Of a stretch of 64,000 nt of DNA, positions 25,729 to 33,667 are shown one piece after another. Made by a program: the position numbers and the translations under genes. The notes beneath the pieces were generated by a model. That model ran no database searches, was not told the origin of the DNA, and worked only from the letters and a program-made list of their open reading frames with translations. The first letter of the stretch is position 1; each line of letters starts with the position of its first letter. The DNA lies in contig JAIORZ010000002.1 of NCBI GenBank assembly GCA_021107855.1, positions 325,724 to 389,723 on the forward strand, written 5' to 3'. The stretch is from an archaeon (lineage in GTDB: Archaea; Nanobdellota; Nanobdellia; Pacearchaeales; GW2011-AR1).

Positions 25729-26146
25729 TTAACGCGTGAGTTTGGTTCGCCGTAATAGTTAAAATTTTTAATCCGGAGTTAGCGGAGATTTCTTTTGTTG
25801 GAATTTCTATGATTGGGACATCACTTGAAAAAGAGGCCTTGTTTTGACCGCTCGTTAGGTGATATGTGACTACAATTGTATCGTTGATTATTTCCACGGC
25901 GCTGATTCCTTCAGGTAAATGCACCGATATTGTTGCCTTGGATGGTTCGCCAGAATAAAAGACGATTTCAGATGTCGAGGTAATTTTATTTACGAAATTT
26001 GAAATTTGAGTCGATTTAATTCTGTCGTTAATTGTTCCACTGTAAAAATACCCTATGCCGAGGATTCCGATTATAACAAATGTTAGGAAACCCATAAGAA
26101 TCAGAAACTCCATGCTAGACTGAGCGGTTTTATTTTTGCGTATCAT
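25715..26146 (-). CDS. Type IV pilin-like protein (class III signal)
   Basis: First gene of the five-gene surface operon. The N-terminus KTAQSSMEFLILMGF fits the archaeal class III signal (cleavage before Q, Glu at +5), then a hydrophobic helix to about residue 31 and a compact beta domain with proline turns (SVHLPEGISAVEIINDTIVV). The prepilin peptidase and assembly ATPase are not in this window. Confidence 0.8.
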   Translation of the reverse strand: MIRKNKTAQSSMEFLILMGFLTFVIIGILGIGYFYSGTINDRIKSTQISNFVNKITSTSEIVFYSGEPSKATISVHLPEGISAVEIINDTIVVTYHLTSGQNKASFSSDVPIIEIPTKEISANSGLKILTITANQTHALIEEN

Positions 26147-26280
26147 CTCTTTTTTTTAACTAGAGAATTTAGTTAATAAAGTTGTTGAAATCTATAGGGA
26201 CATCATATATCTCTAAAGCCACAATTATTCATAACACTAAGCTCCAATAAAACTTATAAATAAAATTATCATGAATAATC

Positions 26281-26466
26281 ATGAATAAATACCTACAAAT
26301 ACTAATCGGACTAGTTTTCTTACTTGCTCCAATTTACGCATGGATAGTAGATTTCGCAGGCCTCGGAACAGCGGCTCTAACGTTCCTGAAAGGCGGCGTT
26401 ATATGGATACTCCTAGGAATGGGGACAGCCTTCCTAGTGATGGGAATTTCAGAGCTCAAAGATTAG
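26281..26466 (+). CDS. Small two-helix membrane protein
   Basis: A 61-residue protein with two hydrophobic segments (about residues 5-25 and 32-56) and a short charged C-terminus. A TATA-like acttataaataaa at about 26250-26262 lies about 20-30 nt before the ATG, supporting a real leaderless gene. A second ATG at 26270 opens only a 5-codon frame. Function unknown. Confidence 0.6.
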   Translation: MNKYLQILIGLVFLLAPIYAWIVDFAGLGTAALTFLKGGVIWILLGMGTAFLVMGISELKD

Positions 26467-26505
26467 TACAACAATTCCTTTAAACCACAACCATTTTAGC
26501 CATGC

Positions 26506-27705
26506 ATGGATTCATTATGTATTCGATGCAAGGGAAAGGGACTATGCGGACATCCATGCAGAATCCTTGCTAAATTCAAACAGAACGCTCCGAAACCACG
26601 CCTTCACTTCTCCGGGAAATCCGCACCAGAACTTTTTGTCGGACGAATCGGTTACCCCAATATTAACTCCGGAATTCTCACTCCCTCAGAAAACGACAAC
26701 ATATCAAATTTCCCATCTGCCGAAGAATGGTCAAAACAAAATTTCTCGGTAGCAAACGTCTTAAGACTTCGCGGACAATTAATCTACGGCAAAAGTCAAA
26801 TGAACATTAAAACTCCAAATCGCTTAAAACAAGTCACCCAAGAACTCGCTCTATCCTCAAAACCAGTTTCAACCGAAATCTTCCTCAAGAAAAAACCAAC
26901 ATTCCAATTCACAATCGACAAAGTTTTTCAACCTATGACAAATCCAGCCCCACTCCATCGCGCAATTCTCGAAGAAAACCCACACGTCCCAAAAAAAGTC
27001 GATTACCTCATCAACGACACCGACATCAAATCAGTCGACGCTATAAACGAACTCTACTCCGCAAACACAAAAATAGACCACCTCCAAAAACTCCTTTCAA
27101 TCGGACTCCTCGGAAAAAAATCCGCTCGACGAATGGTTCCGACAAGATGGAGCATAACAGCAACCGACGACACAATCTCAAAAGAACACCTTAAAAAAAT
27201 CCGCTACTTCCAACAAATAAATCAAATCACGTTATACTCAGGAAACTTCCTCGGCAACTATATAGAATTCCTAATCCTCCCAGGTCACTTTTCTTTTGAA
27301 GCATTTGAAGCATGGATGTCCGGTTCAACTTACTCGTCGGACAGAACCGAAATCTCTTCTGATTTTGAAGGTTTTAATGGGAGAAAGAAATATGCTTTCA
27401 ATGTTACAGGAGGGTATTATGCGATGCGTCTTCCTTTGACTGAACATTTGGTAAAGATAAAAAGACAGGCGACGGTCTTGGTCTTTAGAGAAATTCTTCC
27501 GGAATATTATGCTCCTTTGGGTGTTGGAATAGTCAGGGAAACAGCTAGGCGAGCTTTCCAGAATTCGCCGAAACATTTCGATACAATCCAAGACGCACTA
27601 CAAGACATCGACACAAGAACTAAAACCCCAATAGAAATAATCAAGGAAAAATCTTGGATACTAAATATTTACGGCAAACAAAAATCTTTAAACGAATTCT
27701 TCTAG
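26506..27705 (+). CDS. nreA: Archaeal DNA repair protein NreA with PCNA-binding tail
   Basis: Archaeal Nre proteins interact with PCNA and have been linked to repair of mitomycin C damage. The family-specific N-terminal zinc motif is CIRCKGKGLCGHPC (C5, C8, C14, C18). The middle contains VPTRWSITATDDTIS and a GGYYAMRL segment. The last eight residues QKSLNEFF (392-399) form a textbook PIP box for sliding-clamp binding. Length 399 is normal. The ATG at 26506 places the zinc motif at the N-terminus as in the family. Confidence 0.93.
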   Translation: MDSLCIRCKGKGLCGHPCRILAKFKQNAPKPRLHFSGKSAPELFVGRIGYPNINSGILTPSENDNISNFPSAEEWSKQNFSVANVLRLRGQLIYGKSQMNIKTPNRLKQVTQELALSSKPVSTEIFLKKKPTFQFTIDKVFQPMTNPAPLHRAILEENPHVPKKVDYLINDTDIKSVDAINELYSANTKIDHLQKLLSIGLLGKKSARRMVPTRWSITATDDTISKEHLKKIRYFQQINQITLYSGNFLGNYIEFLILPGHFSFEAFEAWMSGSTYSSDRTEISSDFEGFNGRKKYAFNVTGGYYAMRLPLTEHLVKIKRQATVLVFREILPEYYAPLGVGIVRETARRAFQNSPKHFDTIQDALQDIDTRTKTPIEIIKEKSWILNIYGKQKSLNEFF

Positions 27706-27708
27706 TGC

Positions 27709-28023
27709 TTACTGCAATAAATTCTCCAACCCAGTCACTGCCTGAATCGCCTTAATAGCCTTATCGTAAGCAGTACAAGAAGAACTGGAAATCCTAATAT
27801 TACCAGATTTCATCTTGGGAAACATCCAAATCTCAACACTAGCCTTAGATCCTTTATTATAATAACTAGCTCTACACCCAAAAAATACTTTCTTATCAAT
27901 AAATTTGCAAAACTCGCCATAATTTTCAAATCCTAACTTTGCAACATCCTTTTTCAACAAACTCACAAATGTTTTAATGTTTTCATAATCGTCGCTTTCA
28001 AATCCTATAATCTGACTAATCAT
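27709..28023 (-). CDS. Small protein of unknown function
   Basis: A 104-residue soluble protein with alternating helix and strand predictions (EIWMFPKMKSGNIRISSSS near the C-terminus). No recognised family. It is the last gene downstream of TFE, rhomboid and SpoIIM-like genes on the same strand, 45 nt after the latter, with a possible TATA of its own. Three nt separate its stop from that of nreA on the other strand. Confidence 0.55.
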   Translation of the reverse strand: MISQIIGFESDDYENIKTFVSLLKKDVAKLGFENYGEFCKFIDKKVFFGCRASYYNKGSKASVEIWMFPKMKSGNIRISSSSCTAYDKAIKAIQAVTGLENLLQ

Positions 28024-28068
28024 TATAAATTCATCAAATTATCTTATTTAAAGATATAGCGAGCCTAA

Positions 28069-28629
28069 TCACATAAATCCCACAAGTATACCCTCAATAA
28101 TCGCGGCGATAATTAACAAAGGAAACACAACAAAAACAAAAAACCTCAAACCCTCCCTGAGATTATATTTCACCTTCCCATTAAAAATAGACGTCCCTAT
28201 CTTCACCCCAATTCCAATCGAAAAAATCACAGCCGGCAACTCAAAAATCCCGTGCGGAAGAATCCTCCACATCGTAAAAATACCCCCCACAGCAACAGCC
28301 TCACTAGCAACAAACCCAAGCAAATATCCATTTACAACACAAATCACAATCGGAAAAATTCCAAACAAAACCCCAAGCACCATCGCCAGAAAACTCGCCT
28401 GCAAATTATTCAAAAAAATAAAGACAACTAATTCCCAAACCCCCTTTCCTTCAATCTTTAACATTAACTCTTCAATAAATGCAAAAATCTCTGCCCTAAA
28501 AAAAACAGGGAAAGCAAATCCAATCAAAAACGTCAAAAAGAAAAGCCCTAGAGAAAAAACAATGAACCATCTAGATTCTTGAGCGAATTTCCAACACTTC
28601 TTGTAGTTCTTACCAAAAAAATTCTTCAT
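28069..28629 (-). CDS. SpoIIM (DUF95) family membrane protein
   Basis: About 186 residues from ATG 28629 (a start 6 codons upstream is possible). Several transmembrane segments, the family core FLNNLQASFLAMVLGVLFGIFP, an N-x-L-G-type NGYLLGF, and LPHGIFELPAVIFSIGIG, all typical of the stage II sporulation protein M family, which is widespread in archaea that do not sporulate. A role in membrane or peptidase organisation is suspected only by family. It follows the rhomboid gene in a TFE-led operon. Confidence 0.85.
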   Translation of the reverse strand: MKNFFGKNYKKCWKFAQESRWFIVFSLGLFFLTFLIGFAFPVFFRAEIFAFIEELMLKIEGKGVWELVVFIFLNNLQASFLAMVLGVLFGIFPIVICVVNGYLLGFVASEAVAVGGIFTMWRILPHGIFELPAVIFSIGIGVKIGTSIFNGKVKYNLREGLRFFVFVVFPLLIIAAIIEGILVGFM

Positions 28630-28659
28630 AAAATAACATCGATTCAAAACTATATAAAA

Positions 28660-29304
28660 TTACCGCGCAAAATACCGACTAATCATTTTAGTCTTCCTCG
28701 GAAATCGTTTCCTCAAATAAAACCCATATCCAAGTCCAACAATTAAACCACCGAAATGCGCCGTATTACCAATTGGCAAACCAAGACCAAGCGACAAAGC
28801 CCAGAGACCAAACATCAGAAAACCCATCGCAGCCCACATTGGCATTGGGATAATAAAAAAGACCAAAACAGGAAGCCTAGGAGTTAGAACAGCCAAAAGT
28901 CCACCCAGTGCAAAAATCGCACCGCTTGCCCCAACTGCGTAAACATTCATATCCACTCCACTAGCCAAAGCTATCAAAACAAAAAACAACCCAGCAAAAA
29001 GCCCACCAGCAAAATACAAACTCAAAAATCGTTTCTTCCCAATTAATTTCTCAACGAAACCCCCGATAAACATCAACGAAATCATATTTACAAACAAATG
29101 TCCAAATCCTGCATGCATAAACATACTAGTAAAAAAAGTCCAAACATTTTGTCCCTGTAAAACCATTGAGGGCATTAACGCGACCCAAGAAACAATTCTA
29201 GCCTCACCAAAAGAAACCATCAAAACCAAAACACCGACAAACGCAACAACATTCGCCGCAATCAAAGCACCAGTATAACTAGAAAAAATCTTTTCTTTCA
29301 TCAC
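28660..29304 (-). CDS. Rhomboid-family intramembrane serine protease
   Basis: Cleaves transmembrane proteins within the membrane. About six transmembrane segments; HLFVNM (H69, N73) in the second region, catalytic Ser127 in VGASGAIFAL and catalytic His183 in NTAHFGGLIVGLGYG, all present, so it should be active. Length 214 is typical for a minimal six-helix rhomboid. Two adjacent Met codons are possible starts. It shares an ATGA overlap with the TFE gene. Confidence 0.93.
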   Translation of the reverse strand: MMKEKIFSSYTGALIAANVVAFVGVLVLMVSFGEARIVSWVALMPSMVLQGQNVWTFFTSMFMHAGFGHLFVNMISLMFIGGFVEKLIGKKRFLSLYFAGGLFAGLFFVLIALASGVDMNVYAVGASGAIFALGGLLAVLTPRLPVLVFFIIPMPMWAAMGFLMFGLWALSLGLGLPIGNTAHFGGLIVGLGYGFYLRKRFPRKTKMISRYFAR

Positions 29305-30149
29305 TTCTTCCCGACAAGTTTCTTTTTCAATTTACTAGCTAAACTAATTTTTTTCTTGACAATTTTCTTCGGAACTTTTTTCGCAGTCTTCTTTTTAACA
29401 ACCTTTTTAGAAACTTTCTTTTTGACAACTTTCTTCTTAGCAATTTTCTTTTTAACAACTTTCTTAGTGACCTTTCTCTTAACAACTTTTTTAACACTCT
29501 TCCCCTTCTCTGCTGCAATCTTTTTCCGAGCCGCCGCACGAGCCGCCTTCATTAACTCCTTCTTAGCTTGGTCTTCCTTCGCCAATTTATTAGAAGCTCT
29601 CTTCCGAGCAATCGTCTTCCTCTTCCGAACAACATCAAGCTCCTTCTCAATCAAAGCCAAATTTCTCTTCGTCCGAGTAATCCAAGTCTTCGCCTCACGA
29701 ATAGGCCGACTATTATCACTCAACTCATAAATATCCGCACATTCCTCACAGCTAAACCCATGCTCTAACGCCTTCTCTTCCCCAACCTCAATATCACACG
29801 ACTTACAAACATAAAATCGTTTCGTCTCACGGCTCTTCAATGTCCCCTCAAACCCCGCAATCTTTTTCTGCAACGACCCTTCCAACTTCTCCAAACATTT
29901 CTCCCGGTTCAACGTCCAATAATAAATATACCAACCCTTCCGCTTATCTTTCTTCCTAACAAACGAAACCAAATTATCCGCCGACAACTTATACAAAATA
30001 TTCCGAACCTGATTAATTGTCAACTCCATTTTTTTCGCAATTAAAAATTCATTAACATTTTTCTTCCCAAACAAAATCTCAACAATCCTGCCAGTGTCCT
30101 CGCCAGCCATCTCCTCGACAAGATCGTGCAAAAGTTTAATCTGTAACAT
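29301..30149 (-). CDS. tfe: Transcription factor TFE-alpha with lysine-rich C-terminal tail
   Basis: Helps open promoters with TBP, TFB and RNA polymerase. Residues 1-90 form the extended winged helix (GRIVEILFGKKNVNEFLIAKK), and the zinc ribbon uses C115, C118, C134 and C137. A basic helical linker (about 150-205) leads to a tail (208-282) made almost wholly of Lys, Val, Ala and Ile in KKxVKKK-like units, like histone H1 or bacterial HC1 tails. Ordinary archaeal TFE stops at about 180 residues. It heads an operon with rhomboid and SpoIIM genes. Confidence 0.92.
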   Translation of the reverse strand: MLQIKLLHDLVEEMAGEDTGRIVEILFGKKNVNEFLIAKKMELTINQVRNILYKLSADNLVSFVRKKDKRKGWYIYYWTLNREKCLEKLEGSLQKKIAGFEGTLKSRETKRFYVCKSCDIEVGEEKALEHGFSCEECADIYELSDNSRPIREAKTWITRTKRNLALIEKELDVVRKRKTIARKRASNKLAKEDQAKKELMKAARAAARKKIAAEKGKSVKKVVKRKVTKKVVKKKIAKKKVVKKKVSKKVVKKKTAKKVPKKIVKKKISLASKLKKKLVGKK

Positions 30150-30260
30150 TCACACCGAAATAGATTTTCTTTTATATATCTTTCTCTACCATCCTCGACG
30201 AAATGTAGTCATTATAAAATTACTATAAACCTATAAAAAGAAATTAAGACAAATCATATT

Positions 30261-30938
30261 ATGGGGTTATTTAGTAAAAAAGAAGAGGTGCCGAAAATAC
30301 CTACCGCGCCAGCGCTACCAGAACTTCCAAAACTTGGGTCGTCCGAGCCAAAAAAAGAACTCCCAGAACTCCCATCTTTCCCGTCAAGTTCCAAAAATGA
30401 TACTTTTAATCAGGAAATGCTAAAGTCCGCTGTGACTGATATGCCATCCCCTGGAGAAAGCGAGGTGCACGCGCAACCTAAAACTTTGCCCGTAGTAGAG
30501 GGGAGAAAAGAGGAATCCATGGTTTCTCCAAGTCCTCCTCTGCAAAACACAATACCAACTCCCCCAAAAATGCCTACCGCTCCAGTTGCCCCAGCTGCTC
30601 CAATTGCTCCTCCTACTCCAACTCTCCCAGCTGCTCCCCAATTGTCACCAAAGTTAATCACCCCAAAACCAGTTGCTCCAAAACCAGCCAGTCATCCCGC
30701 ATCCGCACCCACTCACCAGCAAGGCGAACCAATCTTCATAAGAATCGACAAATTTCAAGCTTCACAAAAAAACTTCGAAACGATTAAGAGCAAGATTGAA
30801 GAAATAGAGTCAATTCTTAAAAAAATAGATGATATAAAATCACAAGAAGAAGAAGAATTAAAAGGTTGGACCGAAGATATCGAAAAAATCAAATCTCGAT
30901 TAGCCGAAATCGACGACGACATCTTTAACCAAATTTAG
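30261..30938 (+). CDS. Proline-rich protein with C-terminal coiled coil
   Basis: A 225-residue soluble protein: a short basic start (MGLFSKKEE), a long Pro/Ala-rich disordered region (about 10-150, with PTLPAAPQ-type runs), and a coiled coil at about 160-225. No catalytic motif. The next gene, 8 nt downstream, is also coiled-coil forming, so the two may be partners. Function unknown; a scaffold role is only a guess. Confidence 0.65.
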   Translation: MGLFSKKEEVPKIPTAPALPELPKLGSSEPKKELPELPSFPSSSKNDTFNQEMLKSAVTDMPSPGESEVHAQPKTLPVVEGRKEESMVSPSPPLQNTIPTPPKMPTAPVAPAAPIAPPTPTLPAAPQLSPKLITPKPVAPKPASHPASAPTHQQGEPIFIRIDKFQASQKNFETIKSKIEEIESILKKIDDIKSQEEEELKGWTEDIEKIKSRLAEIDDDIFNQI

Positions 30939-30946
30939 TTAAAACC

Positions 30947-31294
30947 ATGGCCACAGAAGAAGAAATTTACCTCTCAATATCTTTGCCAAATTATAAAACA
31001 AGCAAGCTGAACACTCTAATGGCACAGACAGACCTCCTCCAAATTCTCAAAAAACTCCACAAGCTCAAGGTCCTCTCCCGTCGAAAATGCGACCTCAAAA
31101 AGAGTCTCCAAAAACAAATAACATCTACACTCATCCAAATAGATTCAATCCAAAATAAACTACCAACTTCAAAAGTTCCGAAGACAATACAGAAAAGAAA
31201 GAAAATAGAAAAGAAAGAAACTTTTTCAAAACGTAGCACAATAGAAAAAGAATTACAACTAATCAATGAAAAATTACGAGAACTAAATTCTTAG
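30947..31294 (+). CDS. Small basic coiled-coil protein
   Basis: A 115-residue protein, almost wholly helical, with heptad-like leucines (LLQILKKLHKLKVLSRRK, EKELQLINEKLRELNS) and strong positive charge. It begins 8 nt after the proline-rich protein and is very likely co-translated with it. No family recognised. Confidence 0.6.
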   Translation: MATEEEIYLSISLPNYKTSKLNTLMAQTDLLQILKKLHKLKVLSRRKCDLKKSLQKQITSTLIQIDSIQNKLPTSKVPKTIQKRKKIEKKETFSKRSTIEKELQLINEKLRELNS

Positions 31295-31356
31295 CTCACC
31301 GAAATACTTAGTAAGCAAAACCCTAATTTTAAAAACTCCAAATTTTTAACAATATA

Positions 31357-33246
31357 ATGGACAGAAAAGAACTAATAAAAAAATACATCGAATTCTTTAA
31401 ATCGAAAGACCACGCCCAAATTAAAAATTCATCTCTTGTTCCAGAAAACGACCCAACAGTTCTCTTCACAACCGCCGGAATGCATCCCTTAGTCCCGTTC
31501 CTTCTGGGAGAAACACACCCTCAAGGAAAACGAGTAGTAAATGTACAAAGGTGTATTAGGACGGGAGATATAGAGGAAGTAGGTGATACGACGCATCATA
31601 CATTTTTCGAAATGCTTGGGAATTGGTCGCTTGGAGATTACTTCAAAAAAGGGGGAATTGAAATGTCTTATGAATTTTTAACAAAAACTCTAGGCTTAAA
31701 AAAAGAAAGGTTAGCGGTATCGGTTTTTAAAGGAGATGAAAATGGTCCTCGCGATAAAGAGTCAGCACAAATTTGGAAGGACCAGGGAGTTTCAGAAGAA
31801 CGAATCGCATATCTACCAGCAGAAGATAATTGGTGGGGTCCTGCTGGGCAAACCGGTCCATGCGGTCCATGCACTGAAATGTTCTATTGGAAATTAAATG
31901 ATGAGCCAGCCCCAAAAAAGTTTGACCCCGAAGACGATAATTGGGTAGAAATTTGGAATGATGTTTTAATGGAATATAATAAAGATTCTGAGGGAAATTA
32001 CAACAAAGCCTCCCAGCAAAACGTCGACACTGGGATGGGAACAGAAAGAACAGTAGCGGTTTTGGATGGCTTGGAAGACAACTATTTAGCAGACATGTGG
32101 AAACCAATAATCGAAAAAGTAGAAACCATTTCAAAACACACATATAGCGAAGGTGAAACAATAAAGAGAGCAATGCGAATCATCGCAGACCACATCAAAG
32201 CCGCAACATTCATAATCAACGACGGCATAACCCCCAGCAATTCCGACCAAGGCTATGTCCTAAGAAGATTAATCCGAAGAGCAATCCGTTACGGGAAAAC
32301 ATTAGGAATCGAATCATTCACATCTCAAGTAGCAAACGCAATATATCCGATTTACGATGATTATGAATTGGACAAAGAAAAAATCAATTCGGAATTAATA
32401 AGAGAAGAAGAAAAATTTAACTTGACTTTAGAGAACGGATTGAAAATAGCAGAAAGAGTATTCAAAAATAAAACACAAATCAGCGGTGAAAAATTCAACA
32501 AACTAATGAATGACCCAAACAAAGCGGACTTAATAGGAAGGGTATTTGAAAAAAGAGAAAATAAAAAAGACTATTCATTAAAAAATCCTAAACTATCTGA
32601 GAAAGAAATTGACGACGCCACCATAAATGGGAAAGAAGCGTTTTTACTTTATCAAAGTTATGGGTTCCCTATTGAAATGATAGACGAACTAGCCATGGCA
32701 AAAAATCTAGTTGTAAATCATAGGGATTTCAAAAACGAATGCAAGAAACATCAAGAGCTCTCCCGTACAGCCTCAGCAGGAAAATTCAAATCAGGACTAG
32801 CGGACAACTCCGGACAAACAACAAAACTCCACACCGCATCCCACCTCCTAAACGAAGCCCTAAGAGAAGTCCTCAAAGACAAAAACATTTCTCAACGTGG
32901 TTCCAACATCACCCCAGAACGCCTAAGGTTCGACTTCAACTTCAACCGAAAACTGACCGATGAAGAGAAGCAAGAAATTGAAGACTTAATTAACGAAAAA
33001 ATAAAGGAATCAATCCCCGTCGAACTTCAAGAGATGTCGGTTCAAGAAGCAAAGGAAATGGGAGCACACGGGATGTTCGATGATAAATACGGAGACAAAG
33101 TAAAAGTCTACAAAATCGGAAATTTTTCCAAGGAAATTTGTGCTGGTCCACATGTCCAAAATACTTCAGAACTTGGGACATTCAAAATCAAAAAAGAAGG
33201 ATCTTCGTCTTCTGGTGTTAGAAGAATCAAAGCAACCTTAAGCTGA
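31357..33246 (+). CDS. alaS: Alanyl-tRNA synthetase, short bacterial-type
   Basis: Charges tRNA-Ala and hydrolyses mischarged Ser/Gly-tRNA-Ala. The class II core is bacterial in style (FTTAGMHPLVPFL, VGDTTHHTFFEMLGNWSLGDYFK, WWGPAGQTGPCGPCTE), not archaeal. The editing domain keeps all four zinc ligands: H492 and H496 (HTASH), C595 and H599 (CAGPH). The protein is 629 residues, against about 870: the beta-barrel normally before the editing domain is missing and the chain ends just after the editing site, so the DHHA1/C-Ala domain is absent. It converges with the DUF1003 gene (9-nt overlap). Confidence 0.94.
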   Translation: MDRKELIKKYIEFFKSKDHAQIKNSSLVPENDPTVLFTTAGMHPLVPFLLGETHPQGKRVVNVQRCIRTGDIEEVGDTTHHTFFEMLGNWSLGDYFKKGGIEMSYEFLTKTLGLKKERLAVSVFKGDENGPRDKESAQIWKDQGVSEERIAYLPAEDNWWGPAGQTGPCGPCTEMFYWKLNDEPAPKKFDPEDDNWVEIWNDVLMEYNKDSEGNYNKASQQNVDTGMGTERTVAVLDGLEDNYLADMWKPIIEKVETISKHTYSEGETIKRAMRIIADHIKAATFIINDGITPSNSDQGYVLRRLIRRAIRYGKTLGIESFTSQVANAIYPIYDDYELDKEKINSELIREEEKFNLTLENGLKIAERVFKNKTQISGEKFNKLMNDPNKADLIGRVFEKRENKKDYSLKNPKLSEKEIDDATINGKEAFLLYQSYGFPIEMIDELAMAKNLVVNHRDFKNECKKHQELSRTASAGKFKSGLADNSGQTTKLHTASHLLNEALREVLKDKNISQRGSNITPERLRFDFNFNRKLTDEEKQEIEDLINEKIKESIPVELQEMSVQEAKEMGAHGMFDDKYGDKVKVYKIGNFSKEICAGPHVQNTSELGTFKIKKEGSSSSGVRRIKATLS

Positions 33247-33642
33247 TTTTATCCTCTTAACTTTTTTCAAAATCTCTTCAACCAATCTCTCCGCTCTTCG
33301 GTTTACTTTATAATCATATTCCATCTTCGCCCTATCTTTCTGCATCTGCCTATTCTGACTCATCAAAATCACCGGAGCCTGCAACGCCGCAATACAACTC
33401 AAAACCAAATTCAAAAGAATAAAAGGATACGGGTCCCATCCGTCTATCCAAGCATAAACATTCACAGTCATCCAAATCCCCAAAAAAACCAAAAACGAAA
33501 GAATAAAAGTCCAACTTCCAGCCCATTTAGAAAGCGCATCAGCAGCTCTTTCCCCAGAAGTCCGCTGTCTAGTCAAAACATTATTAGCAGTTTTAGGTTT
33601 CACCGGCTTATTTTTAGTCGCAACTTTCACCATATCAGACAA
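33238..33642 (-). CDS. DUF1003 family membrane protein
   Basis: A 134-residue protein with two transmembrane helices separated by a loop (FILSFLVFLGIWMTVNVY, DPYPFILLNLVLSCIAALQAPVILMSQNRQ), the DUF1003 signature, followed by a charged C-terminal helix (DRAKMEYDYKVNRRAERL). The family's function is not established. It is placed 25 nt downstream of leuS on the same strand region and overlaps the alaS 3' end. Confidence 0.88.
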   Translation of the reverse strand: MSDMVKVATKNKPVKPKTANNVLTRQRTSGERAADALSKWAGSWTFILSFLVFLGIWMTVNVYAWIDGWDPYPFILLNLVLSCIAALQAPVILMSQNRQMQKDRAKMEYDYKVNRRAERLVEEILKKVKRIKSA

Positions 33643-33667
33643 AACAAAACCTACTTTAAAAAACTAA

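Noticed and set aside
29356..29730. Plus-strand Phe/Leu/Thr-rich ORF that looks like a membrane protein
   Set aside because: It is the reverse complement of the lysine-rich TFE tail; apparent hydrophobicity comes from AAG/AAA codons read backwards.
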